Shown: positions 7,599 through 16,559, numbered from the stretch's first letter. The stretch is 39,616 nt of DNA from an uncultured Bacilli bacterium (GCA_934086395.1 CAKOIE010000012.1:1-39616), one strand, 5' to 3'. Numbers and translations are program-made. The notes: a model not told the origin generated them from the sequence alone.

Positions 7599-8222
7599 AT
7601 GGCAAAAGTAGATATTATTAACCTTAATGGTGAAAAAGTAAAAGATATTAAATTAAACGATGCTATATATAATATAGAAAGTAATGAAGTTGTTGTTAAA
7701 AAAGCTTTAGACTTACAACTTGCTTCATTAAGACAAGGAACACATAAAACTAAAACTAGAGCAGAAGTTTCTGGTGGTGGTAGAAAACCATACAAACAAA
7801 AAGGAACTGGTAATGCTCGTCAAGGTTCTACACGTGCTCCACATTATAGACATGGTGGTGTAGCATTTGGAGTTACTCCAAGAGATTACACTTTCAAAAT
7901 GAATAAGAAAGAAAGAGTTTTAGCTTTAAGAAGTGTATTATCAATGAAAGCTAAAGAAAATAATATTAAAGTTATTGATTCTTTAACTGTTGAATCTCTT
8001 AAAACTAAAGACTTAAAAAATATGCTTTCTAATTTAGGATTAAATGGTAAAACATTATTTATTACTTCAAATGATGCTGAAAACTTATATTTAGCATCAA
8101 GAAACTTAAATAATGTTGGTGTGTTATTAACAAGTGAACTTAATGTTTATGATATGTTACATGCTGATACTATTGTTTTAGATGAAGAAGCAGTAAAACA
8201 AATAGAGGAGGTGCTTAAATAA
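7599..8222 (+). CDS. rplD: Large ribosomal subunit protein L4
   Basis: L4 lines the exit tunnel with its extended loop and in several bacteria represses its own operon. The loop region TRAEVSGGGRKPYKQKGTG with ARQGSTRAPHYRHGGVAFG is conserved at residues 48-85. At 207 residues the length is normal. Its end contains the ribosome site of rplW (GAGGAGG) and overlaps that start by one base, so the two are translationally coupled. Confidence 0.97.
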   Translation: MAKVDIINLNGEKVKDIKLNDAIYNIESNEVVVKKALDLQLASLRQGTHKTKTRAEVSGGGRKPYKQKGTGNARQGSTRAPHYRHGGVAFGVTPRDYTFKMNKKERVLALRSVLSMKAKENNIKVIDSLTVESLKTKDLKNMLSNLGLNGKTLFITSNDAENLYLASRNLNNVGVLLTSELNVYDMLHADTIVLDEEAVKQIEEVLK

Positions 8223-8491
8223 TGAAATCTGATATTATTTATTCACCAGTTATTACTGAAAAAACAACTGCCTTAAAGGCACAAAATGTTTATGTATTTA
8301 AAGTAGCTAAAGATGCTAATAAATTACAAATTAAAGATGCTATTGAAAGCACATTTAAAGTTAAAGTTGTTAGTGTTAATACATTAAATACTAAACCTAA
8401 GAAAAAAAGAGTTGGAAAATACTCTGGATTTAGAAAAACTTATAAGAAAGCTATCGTAAAACTTGCTGACGGTAGTTCTATAGAAATGTAG
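8222..8491 (+). CDS. rplW: Large ribosomal subunit protein L23
   Basis: L23 sits at the tunnel exit, where trigger factor and SRP dock. The pattern IIYSPVITEKTT, then YVFKVAKDANKLQIKDAIE and VKVVSVNTLNTKPKKKRVG, is typical of the family. It is 89 residues long. It starts one base inside the end of rplD. Confidence 0.96.
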   Translation: MKSDIIYSPVITEKTTALKAQNVYVFKVAKDANKLQIKDAIESTFKVKVVSVNTLNTKPKKKRVGKYSGFRKTYKKAIVKLADGSSIEM

Positions 8492-8499
8492 GTGTTTTT

Positions 8500-9330
8500 A
8501 TGGGAATTAGAAAATATAAACCAACAACTAATGGTTTAAGAGGTATGAGTACATTAACAAATACTGAGATTACTGCTACTGCTCCTGAAAAGAGTTTACT
8601 TGTTAGTAAATCTAAAACTGGTGGTAGAAATAATCAAGGTAAAACTACTGTTAGAGATATCGGTGGTGGAGCTAAGAGAAAATATCGTATAATTGATTTT
8701 AAAAGAGATAAATTTGATATTCCTGCTAGAGTTACTACAATTGAATATGATCCAAACAGAACAGCAAATATTGCTCTATTAACTTATAAAGATGGTGAAA
8801 AGAGATATATTATTGCTCCTAAAGGATTAGAAGTTGGTAGTATCGTTATATCAAGTAAAACAGCTGATATTAAAGTTGGTAATACATTACCACTTGAAGC
8901 AATTCCTGTTGGTACAGTAATTCATAATGTTGAATTAAAACCTGGTAAAGGTGCTGAACTTGCAAGAAGTGCTGGTGCATCTGCTCAAATTCTTGGTAGA
9001 GAAGGAAAATATGTTTTAATTAGATTACAATCTGGTGAAACTAGAAAAGTTTTAGGTAGTTGTCTTGCAACTGTTGGCGTAGTTGGTAATGAAGATTACG
9101 AATTAGTTAACATTGGTAAGGCTGGTAGAACACGTCATATGGGAATTAGACCTCATAACCGTGGATCTGTTATGAACCCTAACGACCATCCACATGGTGG
9201 TGGTGAAGGTAGAACACCTATCGGTAGAAAAGGGCCTGTTACTCCTTGGGGTAAACCTGCTCTTGGATATAAAACTCGTAAAAATAAGAAAGCATCTAGC
9301 AAATTAATTGTTAGTAGAAAGACTAAATAG
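8500..9330 (+). CDS. rplB: Large ribosomal subunit protein L2
   Basis: L2 is needed to join the subunits and lies near the peptidyl-transferase centre. It begins GIRKYKPTTNGLRGMS and contains SKSKTGGRNNQGKTT and, near the end, the conserved NPNDHPHGGGEGRTPIGRK with the functionally important His. At 276 residues it is of normal length. The ribosome site is AGGTG before the ATG. Confidence 0.97.
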   Translation: MGIRKYKPTTNGLRGMSTLTNTEITATAPEKSLLVSKSKTGGRNNQGKTTVRDIGGGAKRKYRIIDFKRDKFDIPARVTTIEYDPNRTANIALLTYKDGEKRYIIAPKGLEVGSIVISSKTADIKVGNTLPLEAIPVGTVIHNVELKPGKGAELARSAGASAQILGREGKYVLIRLQSGETRKVLGSCLATVGVVGNEDYELVNIGKAGRTRHMGIRPHNRGSVMNPNDHPHGGGEGRTPIGRKGPVTPWGKPALGYKTRKNKKASSKLIVSRKTK

Positions 9331-9340
9331 GAGGATATAG

Positions 9341-9604
9341 ATGGCAAGAAGTTTAAAAAAAGGACCTTTCGTTGATAAGAGTCTTATGAATAAAATTAAA
9401 AAATTAAATGAAGCAAATAAAAAAGAAGTTGTTAAAACTTGGTCTCGTCGTTCAACTATCTTCCCAGATTTCATTGGACATACAATTGCTGTTCATAATG
9501 GAAGAGAATTTATACCAGTTTATATAACTGAAGAAATGGTTGGTCATAAATTAGGTGAATTTGCATTAACTCGTAAATTTACTGGCCATGCTGGAAATAA
9601 GTAG
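9341..9604 (+). CDS. rpsS: Small ribosomal subunit protein S19
   Basis: S19 is in the head of the 30S subunit, close to S13. The N-terminal ARSLKKGPFVDKSLM, the central KTWSRRSTIFPDFIGHTIAVHNG and the C-terminal KLGEFALTRKFTGHAG are all family-typical. It has 87 residues. A strong ribosome site (AGGAGG) overlaps the rplB stop region. Confidence 0.97.
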   Translation: MARSLKKGPFVDKSLMNKIKKLNEANKKEVVKTWSRRSTIFPDFIGHTIAVHNGREFIPVYITEEMVGHKLGEFALTRKFTGHAGNK

Positions 9605-9613
9605 GAGGATTAG

Positions 9614-9955
9614 ATGGAAGCTTATGCAATGCATAAAATGGCTATCGTAGCACCTCGTAAAGCAAGAATGACTCTTGATTTAATAAGAGGAAAATCTGTT
9701 AAAGATGCTAGAGCTATTTTAAATAATACTAATACTAAATCAAGTAGATTAATCTTAAAAGTTTTAAATTCTGCTACAGCTAACGCTGTTAACAATTTAA
9801 ACTTAAAAGAAGATGAATTATTTGTATCTGAATGCTTTATTAATCCGGGACCTGTTTTAAAGAGAATTAAATTTGGTTCAAGAACTAAAGTTGACAGAAG
9901 AGATAAAAGAACAAGTCATATAACTGTTAAAGTTAGTGACGGAAAGGAGGCATAA
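9614..9955 (+). CDS. rplV: Large ribosomal subunit protein L22
   Basis: L22 extends a beta-hairpin into the exit tunnel; changes there give macrolide resistance. The sequence KMAIVAPRKARMTLDLIRGK, the ATANAVNN segment and the hairpin tip near KRIKFGSRTKVDRRDKRTSH identify it. It has 113 residues. A strong ribosome site, TAGGAGG, precedes the ATG. Confidence 0.96.
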   Translation: MEAYAMHKMAIVAPRKARMTLDLIRGKSVKDARAILNNTNTKSSRLILKVLNSATANAVNNLNLKEDELFVSECFINPGPVLKRIKFGSRTKVDRRDKRTSHITVKVSDGKEA

Positions 9956-9958
9956 TTA

Positions 9959-10624
9959 ATGGGACAAAAAGTAAATCCTAATGGATTAAGACTAGGTGTT
10001 AATAAAGATTGGCAATCTAAATGGTATGCTAAAAAAGATTATGCCACAAAATTAAATAATGATTTAAAATTAAGAGATTTCTTAGCTGGTTACTTAAAAG
10101 ATGCTGCTGTTGCAGAAATTATCATTGAAAGAAAAACAAAGAGAAATGAAATTAAAATTCGTACTGCTAAACCAGGAGTTATCATTGGTAGAGGCGGAGA
10201 AGATATTGAAAAACTAAGAAAAGAAATCAAAAAAGCTATTGGTGAAGATTTCTATGTAACTATAGTTGAAGAAAAGAATCCTAATCTTAGTGCTCAAATC
10301 GTTGCTGATACAATTGCTAAACAAATTGAAAATAGAGCAAACTTCAGAACAGTTCAAAAACAAGCTATCAAAAATGTTATGAAAGCTGGAGCTGTTGGAG
10401 TTAAAACTGCTGTTTCTGGTAGACTTGGTGGTGCTGAAATGGCTCGTACTGAAGGTTACACTGAAGGTACTGTTCCACTACATACTATTAGAGCTGACAT
10501 TGATTATGCAACAGCTACTGCTCCTACAACTTATGGTAAAATCGGAGTAAAAGTATGGATTTATAAGGGAGAAATTCTTCCAAGTAAGAAGAAAAATGGA
10601 GGCGATAACAATGTTAATGCCTAA
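9959..10624 (+). CDS. rpsC: Small ribosomal subunit protein S3
   Basis: S3 lies at the mRNA entry of the 30S subunit and helps unwind mRNA. It has a type II KH domain (IRTAKPGVIIGRGGEDIEKLRKE, residues 68-90) and the C-terminal GRLGGAEMARTEGYTEGTVPLHTIRADIDY. It is 221 residues long. The gene overlaps the start of rplP by 14 nt. Confidence 0.97.
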   Translation: MGQKVNPNGLRLGVNKDWQSKWYAKKDYATKLNNDLKLRDFLAGYLKDAAVAEIIIERKTKRNEIKIRTAKPGVIIGRGGEDIEKLRKEIKKAIGEDFYVTIVEEKNPNLSAQIVADTIAKQIENRANFRTVQKQAIKNVMKAGAVGVKTAVSGRLGGAEMARTEGYTEGTVPLHTIRADIDYATATAPTTYGKIGVKVWIYKGEILPSKKKNGGDNNVNA

Positions 10625-11039
10625 GAGAGTTAAATATCGTAAACCTCACAGAGTTAGTTATGAAGGACATTCTAAAGGAAACCTTACATTAACTAATGGT
10701 GAATATGGTTTAATGGCCAAAGAGGGTGGATATGTTAATGCTAAACAAATCGAAGCTGCTCGTATTGCGATGACTCGTTATATGAAACGTGGCGGAAAAG
10801 TTTGGATTAATATTTTCCCACAACTAGCTCGTACTCAAAAACCTTTAGAAACTCGTCAAGGTACAGGTAAAGGTGACGTAAAAGAATGGGTTGCAGTTGT
10901 AAAAGAAGGAAAAATTATGTTTGAAATTGCTGGTGTAGATGAAGCTACTGCAAGAGAAGCTTTAAGACTTGCATCACATAAGATTTCTGTTAAAACTAAA
11001 TTTGTTATGAAGGAAGGGGTTAATAATAATGAAAACTAG
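10611..11039 (+). CDS. rplP: Large ribosomal subunit protein L16
   Basis: L16 organises the A-site region of the 50S subunit. It starts MLMPKRVKYRKPHR, contains IEAARIAMTRYMKRGGKVWI and ends with the conserved ALRLASHKISVKTKFV. The ATG at 10611 is chosen because GGAGG lies just upstream; an ATG at 10596 is upstream of that site. It has 142 residues and overlaps rpmC by 11 nt. Confidence 0.97.
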   Translation: MLMPKRVKYRKPHRVSYEGHSKGNLTLTNGEYGLMAKEGGYVNAKQIEAARIAMTRYMKRGGKVWINIFPQLARTQKPLETRQGTGKGDVKEWVAVVKEGKIMFEIAGVDEATAREALRLASHKISVKTKFVMKEGVNNNEN

Positions 11040-11226
11040 TGATATTCGTAAAATGTCTAAAGAAGAAATAGAAAAACAAATCGTTAAGACAAAAGAAGAA
11101 TTATTTGATTTAAGAATGAAAAAAGCTACAGGAACATTAGATAAACCTCATAGAATTCATGAATTAAGAAAAGATGTAGCTAGAATGAAAACTATATTAA
11201 CTGAAATGGATGGGAGTGAAAACTAA
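11029..11226 (+). CDS. rpmC: Large ribosomal subunit protein L29
   Basis: L29 is a small two-helix protein beside L23 near the tunnel exit. SDIRKMSKEEIEKQIVKTKEELFDLRMKKATG followed by HRIHELRKDVARMKTIL is typical. It has 65 residues. It overlaps rplP upstream and shares its final base with the rpsQ start, so the three are coupled. Confidence 0.95.
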   Translation: MKTSDIRKMSKEEIEKQIVKTKEELFDLRMKKATGTLDKPHRIHELRKDVARMKTILTEMDGSEN

Positions 11227-11483
11227 TGGAAAATAAAAGAGCTGAATTAATAGGAAAAGTTGTAAGTAATGTTAATGATAAAACTATTACAGTATTAGTT
11301 GAAACTTATCGTAAAGACCCATTATATAAAAAGAGAGTAAAATATTCTAAGAAATATGCTGCTCATGATGAAGCTAATAAAGCTAAAGTAGGAGACACAG
11401 TAAGAATTGCTCAAACTAGACCTTTATCTAAAACTAAGAGATATGAACTAGTAGAAGTTATTCAAGAAGCTGTTGTTCTATAG
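11226..11483 (+). CDS. rpsQ: Small ribosomal subunit protein S17
   Basis: S17 is an early-assembly OB-fold protein that binds 16S rRNA. The sequence RAELIGKVVSNVNDKTITVLVE and the core HDEANKAKVGDTVRIAQTRPLSKTKRYELVEV match the family. It has 85 residues and starts on the last base of rpmC. Confidence 0.96.
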   Translation: MENKRAELIGKVVSNVNDKTITVLVETYRKDPLYKKRVKYSKKYAAHDEANKAKVGDTVRIAQTRPLSKTKRYELVEVIQEAVVL

Positions 11484-11495
11484 GAGGTTTTTAAT

Positions 11496-11864
11496 ATGTT
11501 AATGCAACAAAGTAGATTAAAGGTTGCTGACAACTCTGGTGCTCGTGAAGTTATGGTTATTAGAGTACTAGGTGGAAGCAAACGTGTTTATGGAAATATT
11601 GGTGATATTGTTGTTGGAACTGTTAAAAAAGCAATTCCTAACAGTAATGTTAAAGAAGGAAAAGTTGTTAAAGCTGTTATTGTTAGAACTAAACAAGGAG
11701 TTAGAAGAGATGATGGTAGTTATATCAAATTTAATGACAATGCATGTGTATTAATTAAAGATGATAAATCACCTATCGGAACTCGTGTATTAGGACCAGT
11801 TGCTCGTGAATTACGTGATAAAGAATTTAATAAGATCGTTTCACTTGCTCCTGAGGTATTATAG
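11496..11864 (+). CDS. rplN: Large ribosomal subunit protein L14
   Basis: L14 forms an intersubunit bridge and is the binding site of the silencing factor RsfS. The start MLMQQSRLKVADNSGAREV and the region VKAVIVRTKQGVRRDDGSYIKFNDNACVLI are characteristic. It has 122 residues. A strong AGGAGG ribosome site lies 8 nt upstream. Confidence 0.97.
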   Translation: MLMQQSRLKVADNSGAREVMVIRVLGGSKRVYGNIGDIVVGTVKKAIPNSNVKEGKVVKAVIVRTKQGVRRDDGSYIKFNDNACVLIKDDKSPIGTRVLGPVARELRDKEFNKIVSLAPEVL

Positions 11865-11872
11865 GAGGATAT

Positions 11873-12175
11873 ATGAAAGTTAAAGTTGGAGATAATGTTA
11901 AAGTACTTACTGGAAAAGATAAAGGTAAGGAAGGAAAAGTATTATATACTTTAAGAAAAAAAGACCGTGTAGTTGTTGAAGGCGTAAATATTGTTAAAAA
12001 ACATATGAAACCATCAAGAATGAATGAAACTGGTGGAATATTAGAAGTTGAAAATCCTATTCATGTATCTAATGTAAAAGTATTAACAGCTAAAGAAGAC
12101 AAAAAAGTAAAAGAAGTTAAAGAAGTAAAAACTGAAAAGAAAGCTACTAAAAAGAAGGGCACAGGTGATAAATAA
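11873..12175 (+). CDS. rplX: Large ribosomal subunit protein L24
   Basis: L24 starts 50S assembly and sits by the tunnel exit. Its KOW motif is clear at the N-terminus (VKVGDNVKVLTGKDKGKEGKVL). IVKKHMKPSRMNETGGILEVENPIHVSNV follows. The last 20 or so residues are a Lys/Glu-rich tail beyond the conserved part. It has 100 residues and overlaps rplE by one base. Confidence 0.96.
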   Translation: MKVKVGDNVKVLTGKDKGKEGKVLYTLRKKDRVVVEGVNIVKKHMKPSRMNETGGILEVENPIHVSNVKVLTAKEDKKVKEVKEVKTEKKATKKKGTGDK

Positions 12176-12714
12176 TGAATTCATTAAAAGAATTATATAA
12201 TAAAGATATCAAACCAGCACTTAAAGAAAAATTTAATTATTCTTCAGTTATGGAAATTCCTAAATTAGAGAAAATTGTAGTTAATATTGGTGTTGGAGAT
12301 GGATCTCACGATGATAAATTAATCGATGCTGCTAGAGCTGATTTAGAAGCTATAACTGGACAACATGCAGTTATTACAAAAGCTAAAAAATCAATTGCAG
12401 GATTTAAATTAAGAGAAGGACAAAGTATTGGAACTAAAGTAACATTACGTGGGGAAAATATGTATGTATTCTTAGAAAAATTAATTAAAATTTCTTTACC
12501 TCGAGTAAGAGATTTTAGAGGTATATCACCAAAAGCTTTCGATGGTAGAGGAAATTATACTTTAGGAATTAAAGATCAATTAATTTTCCCAGAAATCGAT
12601 TATGATAATGTAGTTAAATTAAGAGGTATGGATATAGTTTTTGTTACAACAGCAAAAACTAATGAAGAAGCTTTAGAATTATTAAAAGGCTTTGGACTTC
12701 CATTTAGAAAGTAG
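12175..12714 (+). CDS. rplE: Large ribosomal subunit protein L5
   Basis: L5 binds 5S rRNA in the central protuberance and contacts the P-site tRNA. The conserved IPKLEKIVVNIGVGD, ITGQHAVITKAKKSIAGFKLREG and LPRVRDFRGISPKAFDGRGNY segments are all present. It has 179 residues and starts on the last base of the rplX stop. Confidence 0.97.
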   Translation: MNSLKELYNKDIKPALKEKFNYSSVMEIPKLEKIVVNIGVGDGSHDDKLIDAARADLEAITGQHAVITKAKKSIAGFKLREGQSIGTKVTLRGENMYVFLEKLIKISLPRVRDFRGISPKAFDGRGNYTLGIKDQLIFPEIDYDNVVKLRGMDIVFVTTAKTNEEALELLKGFGLPFRK

Positions 12715-12724
12715 GAAATGAGAG

Positions 12725-12910
12725 ATGGCAAAAACTAGTTTAAAAGTTAAAAATTCAAGAACTCCTAAATTTAAGGTTAGAGCATATACTCGTTGCGAAA
12801 GATGTGGAAGACCTCATGGAGTTTTACGTAAATTTGGATTATGTCGTATTTGCTTTAGAGAATTAGCAAATGAAGGTAAAATCCCAGGCGTAAAGAAATC
12901 AAGTTGGTAG
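12725..12910 (+). CDS. rpsZ: Small ribosomal subunit protein S14, zinc-binding type Z
   Basis: This is the short, zinc-binding S14 of 61 residues. Four cysteines in two CxxC pairs (C24ERC27 and C40RIC43) hold the zinc. It lies in the 30S head next to S3 and S10. Many Firmicutes carry a second, zinc-free S14 used in zinc shortage; none is in the window. The ribosome site is GGAAATGAGAG. Confidence 0.96.
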   Translation: MAKTSLKVKNSRTPKFKVRAYTRCERCGRPHGVLRKFGLCRICFRELANEGKIPGVKKSSW

Positions 12911-12924
12911 AAAGGAAGTAAATT

Positions 12925-13317
12925 ATGGTAAACGATACAATAGCTGATATGCTTACAAGAATTCGTAATGCAGGTCAAATGAAATATGCTAATGTTGCAG
13001 TTTTAAATACTAAGATGACTAGAGAAATAGCTAGAATCTTAAAAGAAGAAGGCTATATTAATGATTATAGTAGTAATGAAGAAACTAAAATGTTAGATTT
13101 ATCACTTAAATATGGTGAAAATAAGAAAGAAAGAGTTATTACTGGTTTAAAGAGAATTAGTAAACCTGGTCTTAGAGTTTATGCTAAACATGATGAACTT
13201 CCAAGAGTACTTAATGGACTTGGTATTGCAATTATTTCTACAAGTAAGGGAATTATGACTGACAAAGAAGCAAGAAATGCTGGTCTAGGAGGAGAAGTAC
13301 TTGCCTATATTTGGTAA
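12925..13317 (+). CDS. rpsH: Small ribosomal subunit protein S8
   Basis: S8 binds the central domain of 16S rRNA and in E. coli represses the spc operon. The N-terminal NDTIADMLTRIRNA and the C-terminal RVYAKHDELPRVLNGLGIAIISTSKGIMTDKEAR are diagnostic. It has 130 residues, with a good AAGGAAG ribosome site. Confidence 0.97.
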   Translation: MVNDTIADMLTRIRNAGQMKYANVAVLNTKMTREIARILKEEGYINDYSSNEETKMLDLSLKYGENKKERVITGLKRISKPGLRVYAKHDELPRVLNGLGIAIISTSKGIMTDKEARNAGLGGEVLAYIW

Positions 13318-13332
13318 GGAAAAACTGATATT

Positions 13333-13872
13333 ATGAGTAGAATAGGAAATAGAGTAATACATATTCCTTCTGATGTAACTGTTACATTAGATGGTAATAA
13401 AGTAACTGTTAAAGGACCTAAAGGTGAATTAACAGAAGAATTTGATAATTTAATCAGTATTAATATTGAAGATAATAAATTAACTTGTAAAAGAGCTAAT
13501 GAAGAATTATTTACAAAATCAATTCATGGTACAACAAATGCTTTAATTGAAAATATGATTATTGGGGTATCTAAAGGATATACAGTTGAACTTGAAACTG
13601 TTGGTGTTGGATATAGATTCCAAGTATCTGGAAAACAAATTAATGTTTCAGCTGGATATAGTCATCCAGTAGTTGTAGATATTCCTGAAGGAATAACAGT
13701 TGAAGCACCATCTACTACTGAATTAAAATTAAGTGGAATTGATAAGCAAAAAGTAACTGAATTTGCGGCTAATATTCGTAAGATTAGAAAACCTGAACCA
13801 TATAAAGGAAAAGGTATTCGTTATAAAGGCGAAGTTATTATACGTAAAGTAGGTAAGAAGGCTTCTAAGTAG
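13333..13872 (+). CDS. rplF: Large ribosomal subunit protein L6
   Basis: L6 lies at the base of the L7/L12 stalk, near the sarcin-ricin loop. Two similar domains are present. The conserved N-terminus MSRIGNRVIHIP and the C-terminal IRKPEPYKGKGIRYKGE are clear. It has 179 residues. The ribosome site is weaker than in neighbouring genes (AAGGA, 13 nt from the ATG). Confidence 0.97.
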   Translation: MSRIGNRVIHIPSDVTVTLDGNKVTVKGPKGELTEEFDNLISINIEDNKLTCKRANEELFTKSIHGTTNALIENMIIGVSKGYTVELETVGVGYRFQVSGKQINVSAGYSHPVVVDIPEGITVEAPSTTELKLSGIDKQKVTEFAANIRKIRKPEPYKGKGIRYKGEVIIRKVGKKASK

Positions 13873-13880
13873 GAGGATTT

Positions 13881-14237
13881 ATGATAAAGAAAGAATCAAG
13901 AAATGTATCTAGAGTTATGAGACATGAAAGAGTTCGTAAAAATGTTTTTGGAACTAAAGAAATGCCTAGACTTAATGTATTTAGATCAAATAAAGAAATA
14001 TATGCACAAATTATTGATGATGAAAGTCAAACTACTTTAGTTGCTTCATCAAGCGTAATGTTAAAAATCGATAATGGTGGAAACATTGAAGGCGCTGCCT
14101 TAGTTGGTGCTGATATAGCTAAAAAAGCTGTTAAGGCTGGAATTACTAAAGTAGTATTCGATAGAGGTGGATACCAATATCATGGCCGTGTAGAAGCTTT
14201 AGCAAATGCTGCTAGAGAAAACGGATTAGAGTTCTAG
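13881..14237 (+). CDS. rplR: Large ribosomal subunit protein L18
   Basis: L18 binds 5S rRNA together with L5. Its basic N-terminus (IKKESRNVSRVMRHERVRKNVFG) is followed by RLNVFRSNKEIYAQIIDD and the ending VFDRGGYQYHGRVEALANAARE. It has 118 residues and a strong AGGAGG ribosome site. Confidence 0.96.
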   Translation: MIKKESRNVSRVMRHERVRKNVFGTKEMPRLNVFRSNKEIYAQIIDDESQTTLVASSSVMLKIDNGGNIEGAALVGADIAKKAVKAGITKVVFDRGGYQYHGRVEALANAARENGLEF

Positions 14238-14250
14238 AGGGAGGGAAATA

Positions 14251-14847
14251 ATGGAAGAAAATAAAGAAGTTATGACTACTGAAGAAGTAAAAACAGAAAA
14301 AGTAGTTAGAGATAATAAAAACTTTAAAAATAATAAAAATAGAAAATCTAATAAAAACTTTGAACCAAAGAAAAAATTATTAGAAGAAAAAGTTATTTCT
14401 ATCACTCGTGTAACTAAAGTTACTAAAGGTGGAAGACACTTTAGATTTGCTGCCACTATGGTAGTAGGTGATGGAAAAGGTTTAGTAGGAATTGGAACTG
14501 GAAAATCTATGGAAGTTCCAGAAGCTATCAAAAAAGGTATTCAAGCTGCTAATAAAAATTTAGTTAAAGTTGATATCGTTGATGGTAGAACTATTTCACA
14601 TGATCAAATTGGTAAATGTGGAAGAGCTAAAGTTTTAATTAAACCTGCTAAAGAAGGTACTGGTATTATCGCTGGTGGTGCTGTTCGTGCAGTACTTGAA
14701 ATTGCTGGTGTTAAAGATATCGTATCTAAATCACTAGGAGCTAACACTCAAGTTAATGTTGCTAAAGCAACTTTAGAAGCATTAAAATCACAAAGATCAA
14801 AAGAACATATTGCTGAACTTCGTGGTAAGAAAGTTGAGGAGTTATAG
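14251..14847 (+). CDS. rpsE: Small ribosomal subunit protein S5
   Basis: S5 works in decoding accuracy and mRNA unwinding. The conserved double-stranded RNA-binding part begins near residue 48 (EEKVISITRVTKVTKGGRHFRF), with the C-terminal KAGTGIIAGGAVRAVLEIAG-like segment (here KEGTG...). An N-terminal extension of about 45 charged residues (Asn/Lys-rich) is longer than in B. subtilis S5 and is probably disordered. It has 198 residues. Only one base separates its stop from the next start. Confidence 0.96.
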   Translation: MEENKEVMTTEEVKTEKVVRDNKNFKNNKNRKSNKNFEPKKKLLEEKVISITRVTKVTKGGRHFRFAATMVVGDGKGLVGIGTGKSMEVPEAIKKGIQAANKNLVKVDIVDGRTISHDQIGKCGRAKVLIKPAKEGTGIIAGGAVRAVLEIAGVKDIVSKSLGANTQVNVAKATLEALKSQRSKEHIAELRGKKVEEL

Positions 14848-14848
14848 T

Positions 14849-15289
14849 ATGAAATTAAATGAATTAAATAAATTACCAGAAGCCAAAAGAAGAAAAATTG
14901 TAGGTCGTGGACCAGGTTCTGGTATGGGTAAGACTTCAACTCGTGGAGAAAACGGACAAAAATCAAGAAGCGGAGCTTCAATTAAACCTTGGTTCCGTGG
15001 TGGTGAGTCTCCAATTTACCGTAGAATTCCTAAGAGAGGATTTAACAACGCTAACTTTACAGTTAGATATGCTACAATCAATTTAAGTGATTTAAATAGA
15101 TTTAATGATGGTGATGTTGTTACTCCTGAATTATTAAAAGAAATGGGAATAATTAAGAAAGAATTATCTGGATTAAAAGTTTTAGGTAATGGAGAATTAG
15201 AAAAGAAAATTACAATTAAAGCTAACAGATTCTCTACAAAGGCTGTTAGTAAGATTGAAAATGCTGGTGGAACTGCTGAGGTGATTTAA
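14849..15289 (+). CDS. rplO: Large ribosomal subunit protein L15
   Basis: L15 binds 23S rRNA late in assembly. The Gly-rich basic N-terminal part RRKIVGRGPGSGMGKTSTRGENGQKSRSG and the RRIPKRGFNN segment are characteristic. The ATG at 14849 fits GAGGAG upstream. It has 146 residues. In most bacteria rpmD (L30) lies between rpsE and rplO; here there is no space for it. Confidence 0.96.
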   Translation: MKLNELNKLPEAKRRKIVGRGPGSGMGKTSTRGENGQKSRSGASIKPWFRGGESPIYRRIPKRGFNNANFTVRYATINLSDLNRFNDGDVVTPELLKEMGIIKKELSGLKVLGNGELEKKITIKANRFSTKAVSKIENAGGTAEVI

Positions 15290-15290
15290 T

Positions 15291-16559
15291 ATGTTTGCAA
15301 ATCTTAAAGGATTATTTAGTCCTTCAAATAAGGATTTACGCAAAAGAATATTGTTTACCTTAATGTGTTTAGCTATATTTGCTCTTGGAACTAATATAAT
15401 AATTCCCGGAGCAAAGAGCATTACTAATAACATAGGATTCTTAGAATTATTAAGTTTAGTAAGCGGAGGAAATTTAAAAACATTTTCAATTTTCTCTTTA
15501 GGTGTTATGCCTTATATTACTGCTAGTATTATTACACAGCTTTTACAAATGGATATTATTCCATATTTTAAGGAATTAAAAGAAAGTGGAGCAACAGGTA
15601 GACAAAAAATTAATAAAATAAATAGATATCTTGGAATGTTTTTAGCATTTGTTCAAGCATATGTATTTTCATTAACCTTATTAAAGGGAGATGCAATGAC
15701 AACTATTAAATCAACAGTTTATTTAACTGCTGGTACAGCATTTCTAATATGGCTTGGTGATGAGATGACTAAAAAAGGTATTGGCAATGGTATGTCACTA
15801 ATAATAATGGCTGGTATTGTTAACAATTTACCTTCAACATTCATTACTGCTTTTCAAAATTTAATTATTAATGGAAGTTATAATATGGCTTCAGGAATAA
15901 TCTTATTTGTTTTATTTATAATTGTTTATTTAGCAATTATTATAGGTGTAGTTTATATGCAAATTGCTGAAAGAAGAATACCTATTCAATATTCAAATCG
16001 TACTAGCGGAGCTTATGCAGGAGAAAAATCATATATTCCTATTAAGCTAAATACTGCTAGTGTTGTTCCAGTAATATTTGCATCAGCAATAATTGGAATA
16101 CCTTCTGTTATTGCTAACATATTAAATAAAGAAGCATTTACAAACTTTGTAAATAATTATATTGTTTATACAAGTTATACTGGATTTATATTGTATATGT
16201 TATTAATATTCGTATTTGGATATTTTTATACATTACTTGAGTTAAATCCTGATGAAATGGCTGAAAATTTAGATACTAATCGTAGTTATATTCCCGGAAT
16301 TGTTCCAGGAGAAGCTACTAGTAAGTATTTAAAATATGTAATAACTAGAATTTCTACTTTTGGAACTTTAGGACTTATGGTTATAGCTGCATTACCAATT
16401 ATATTTACTAAGATTTCTAATTTACCTTCTAATGTAACATTAGGTGGTACTGGATTAATCATAGTTGTAGGTGTTGCACTTGAAACTTATAAACAATTAG
16501 AAAGTTCTATAATTTCAAGAAGTTATACTGGTTCTAGAAAAAGAAGAAGAAGTAAATAA
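15291..16559 (+). CDS. secY: Protein translocase subunit SecY
   Basis: The central channel of the Sec translocon in the cytoplasmic membrane. Ten hydrophobic helices can be traced. The plug/helix-2 region (FSLGVMPYITASIITQLLQM), the cytoplasmic loop QIAERRIPIQYSNRT and the loop LNPDEMAENLDTNRSYIPGI before the last helices are conserved. It has 422 residues. It starts directly after rplO with a GAGGTGA ribosome site, and its last base is shared with the adk start. Confidence 0.97.
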   Translation: MFANLKGLFSPSNKDLRKRILFTLMCLAIFALGTNIIIPGAKSITNNIGFLELLSLVSGGNLKTFSIFSLGVMPYITASIITQLLQMDIIPYFKELKESGATGRQKINKINRYLGMFLAFVQAYVFSLTLLKGDAMTTIKSTVYLTAGTAFLIWLGDEMTKKGIGNGMSLIIMAGIVNNLPSTFITAFQNLIINGSYNMASGIILFVLFIIVYLAIIIGVVYMQIAERRIPIQYSNRTSGAYAGEKSYIPIKLNTASVVPVIFASAIIGIPSVIANILNKEAFTNFVNNYIVYTSYTGFILYMLLIFVFGYFYTLLELNPDEMAENLDTNRSYIPGIVPGEATSKYLKYVITRISTFGTLGLMVIAALPIIFTKISNLPSNVTLGGTGLIIVVGVALETYKQLESSIISRSYTGSRKRRRSK

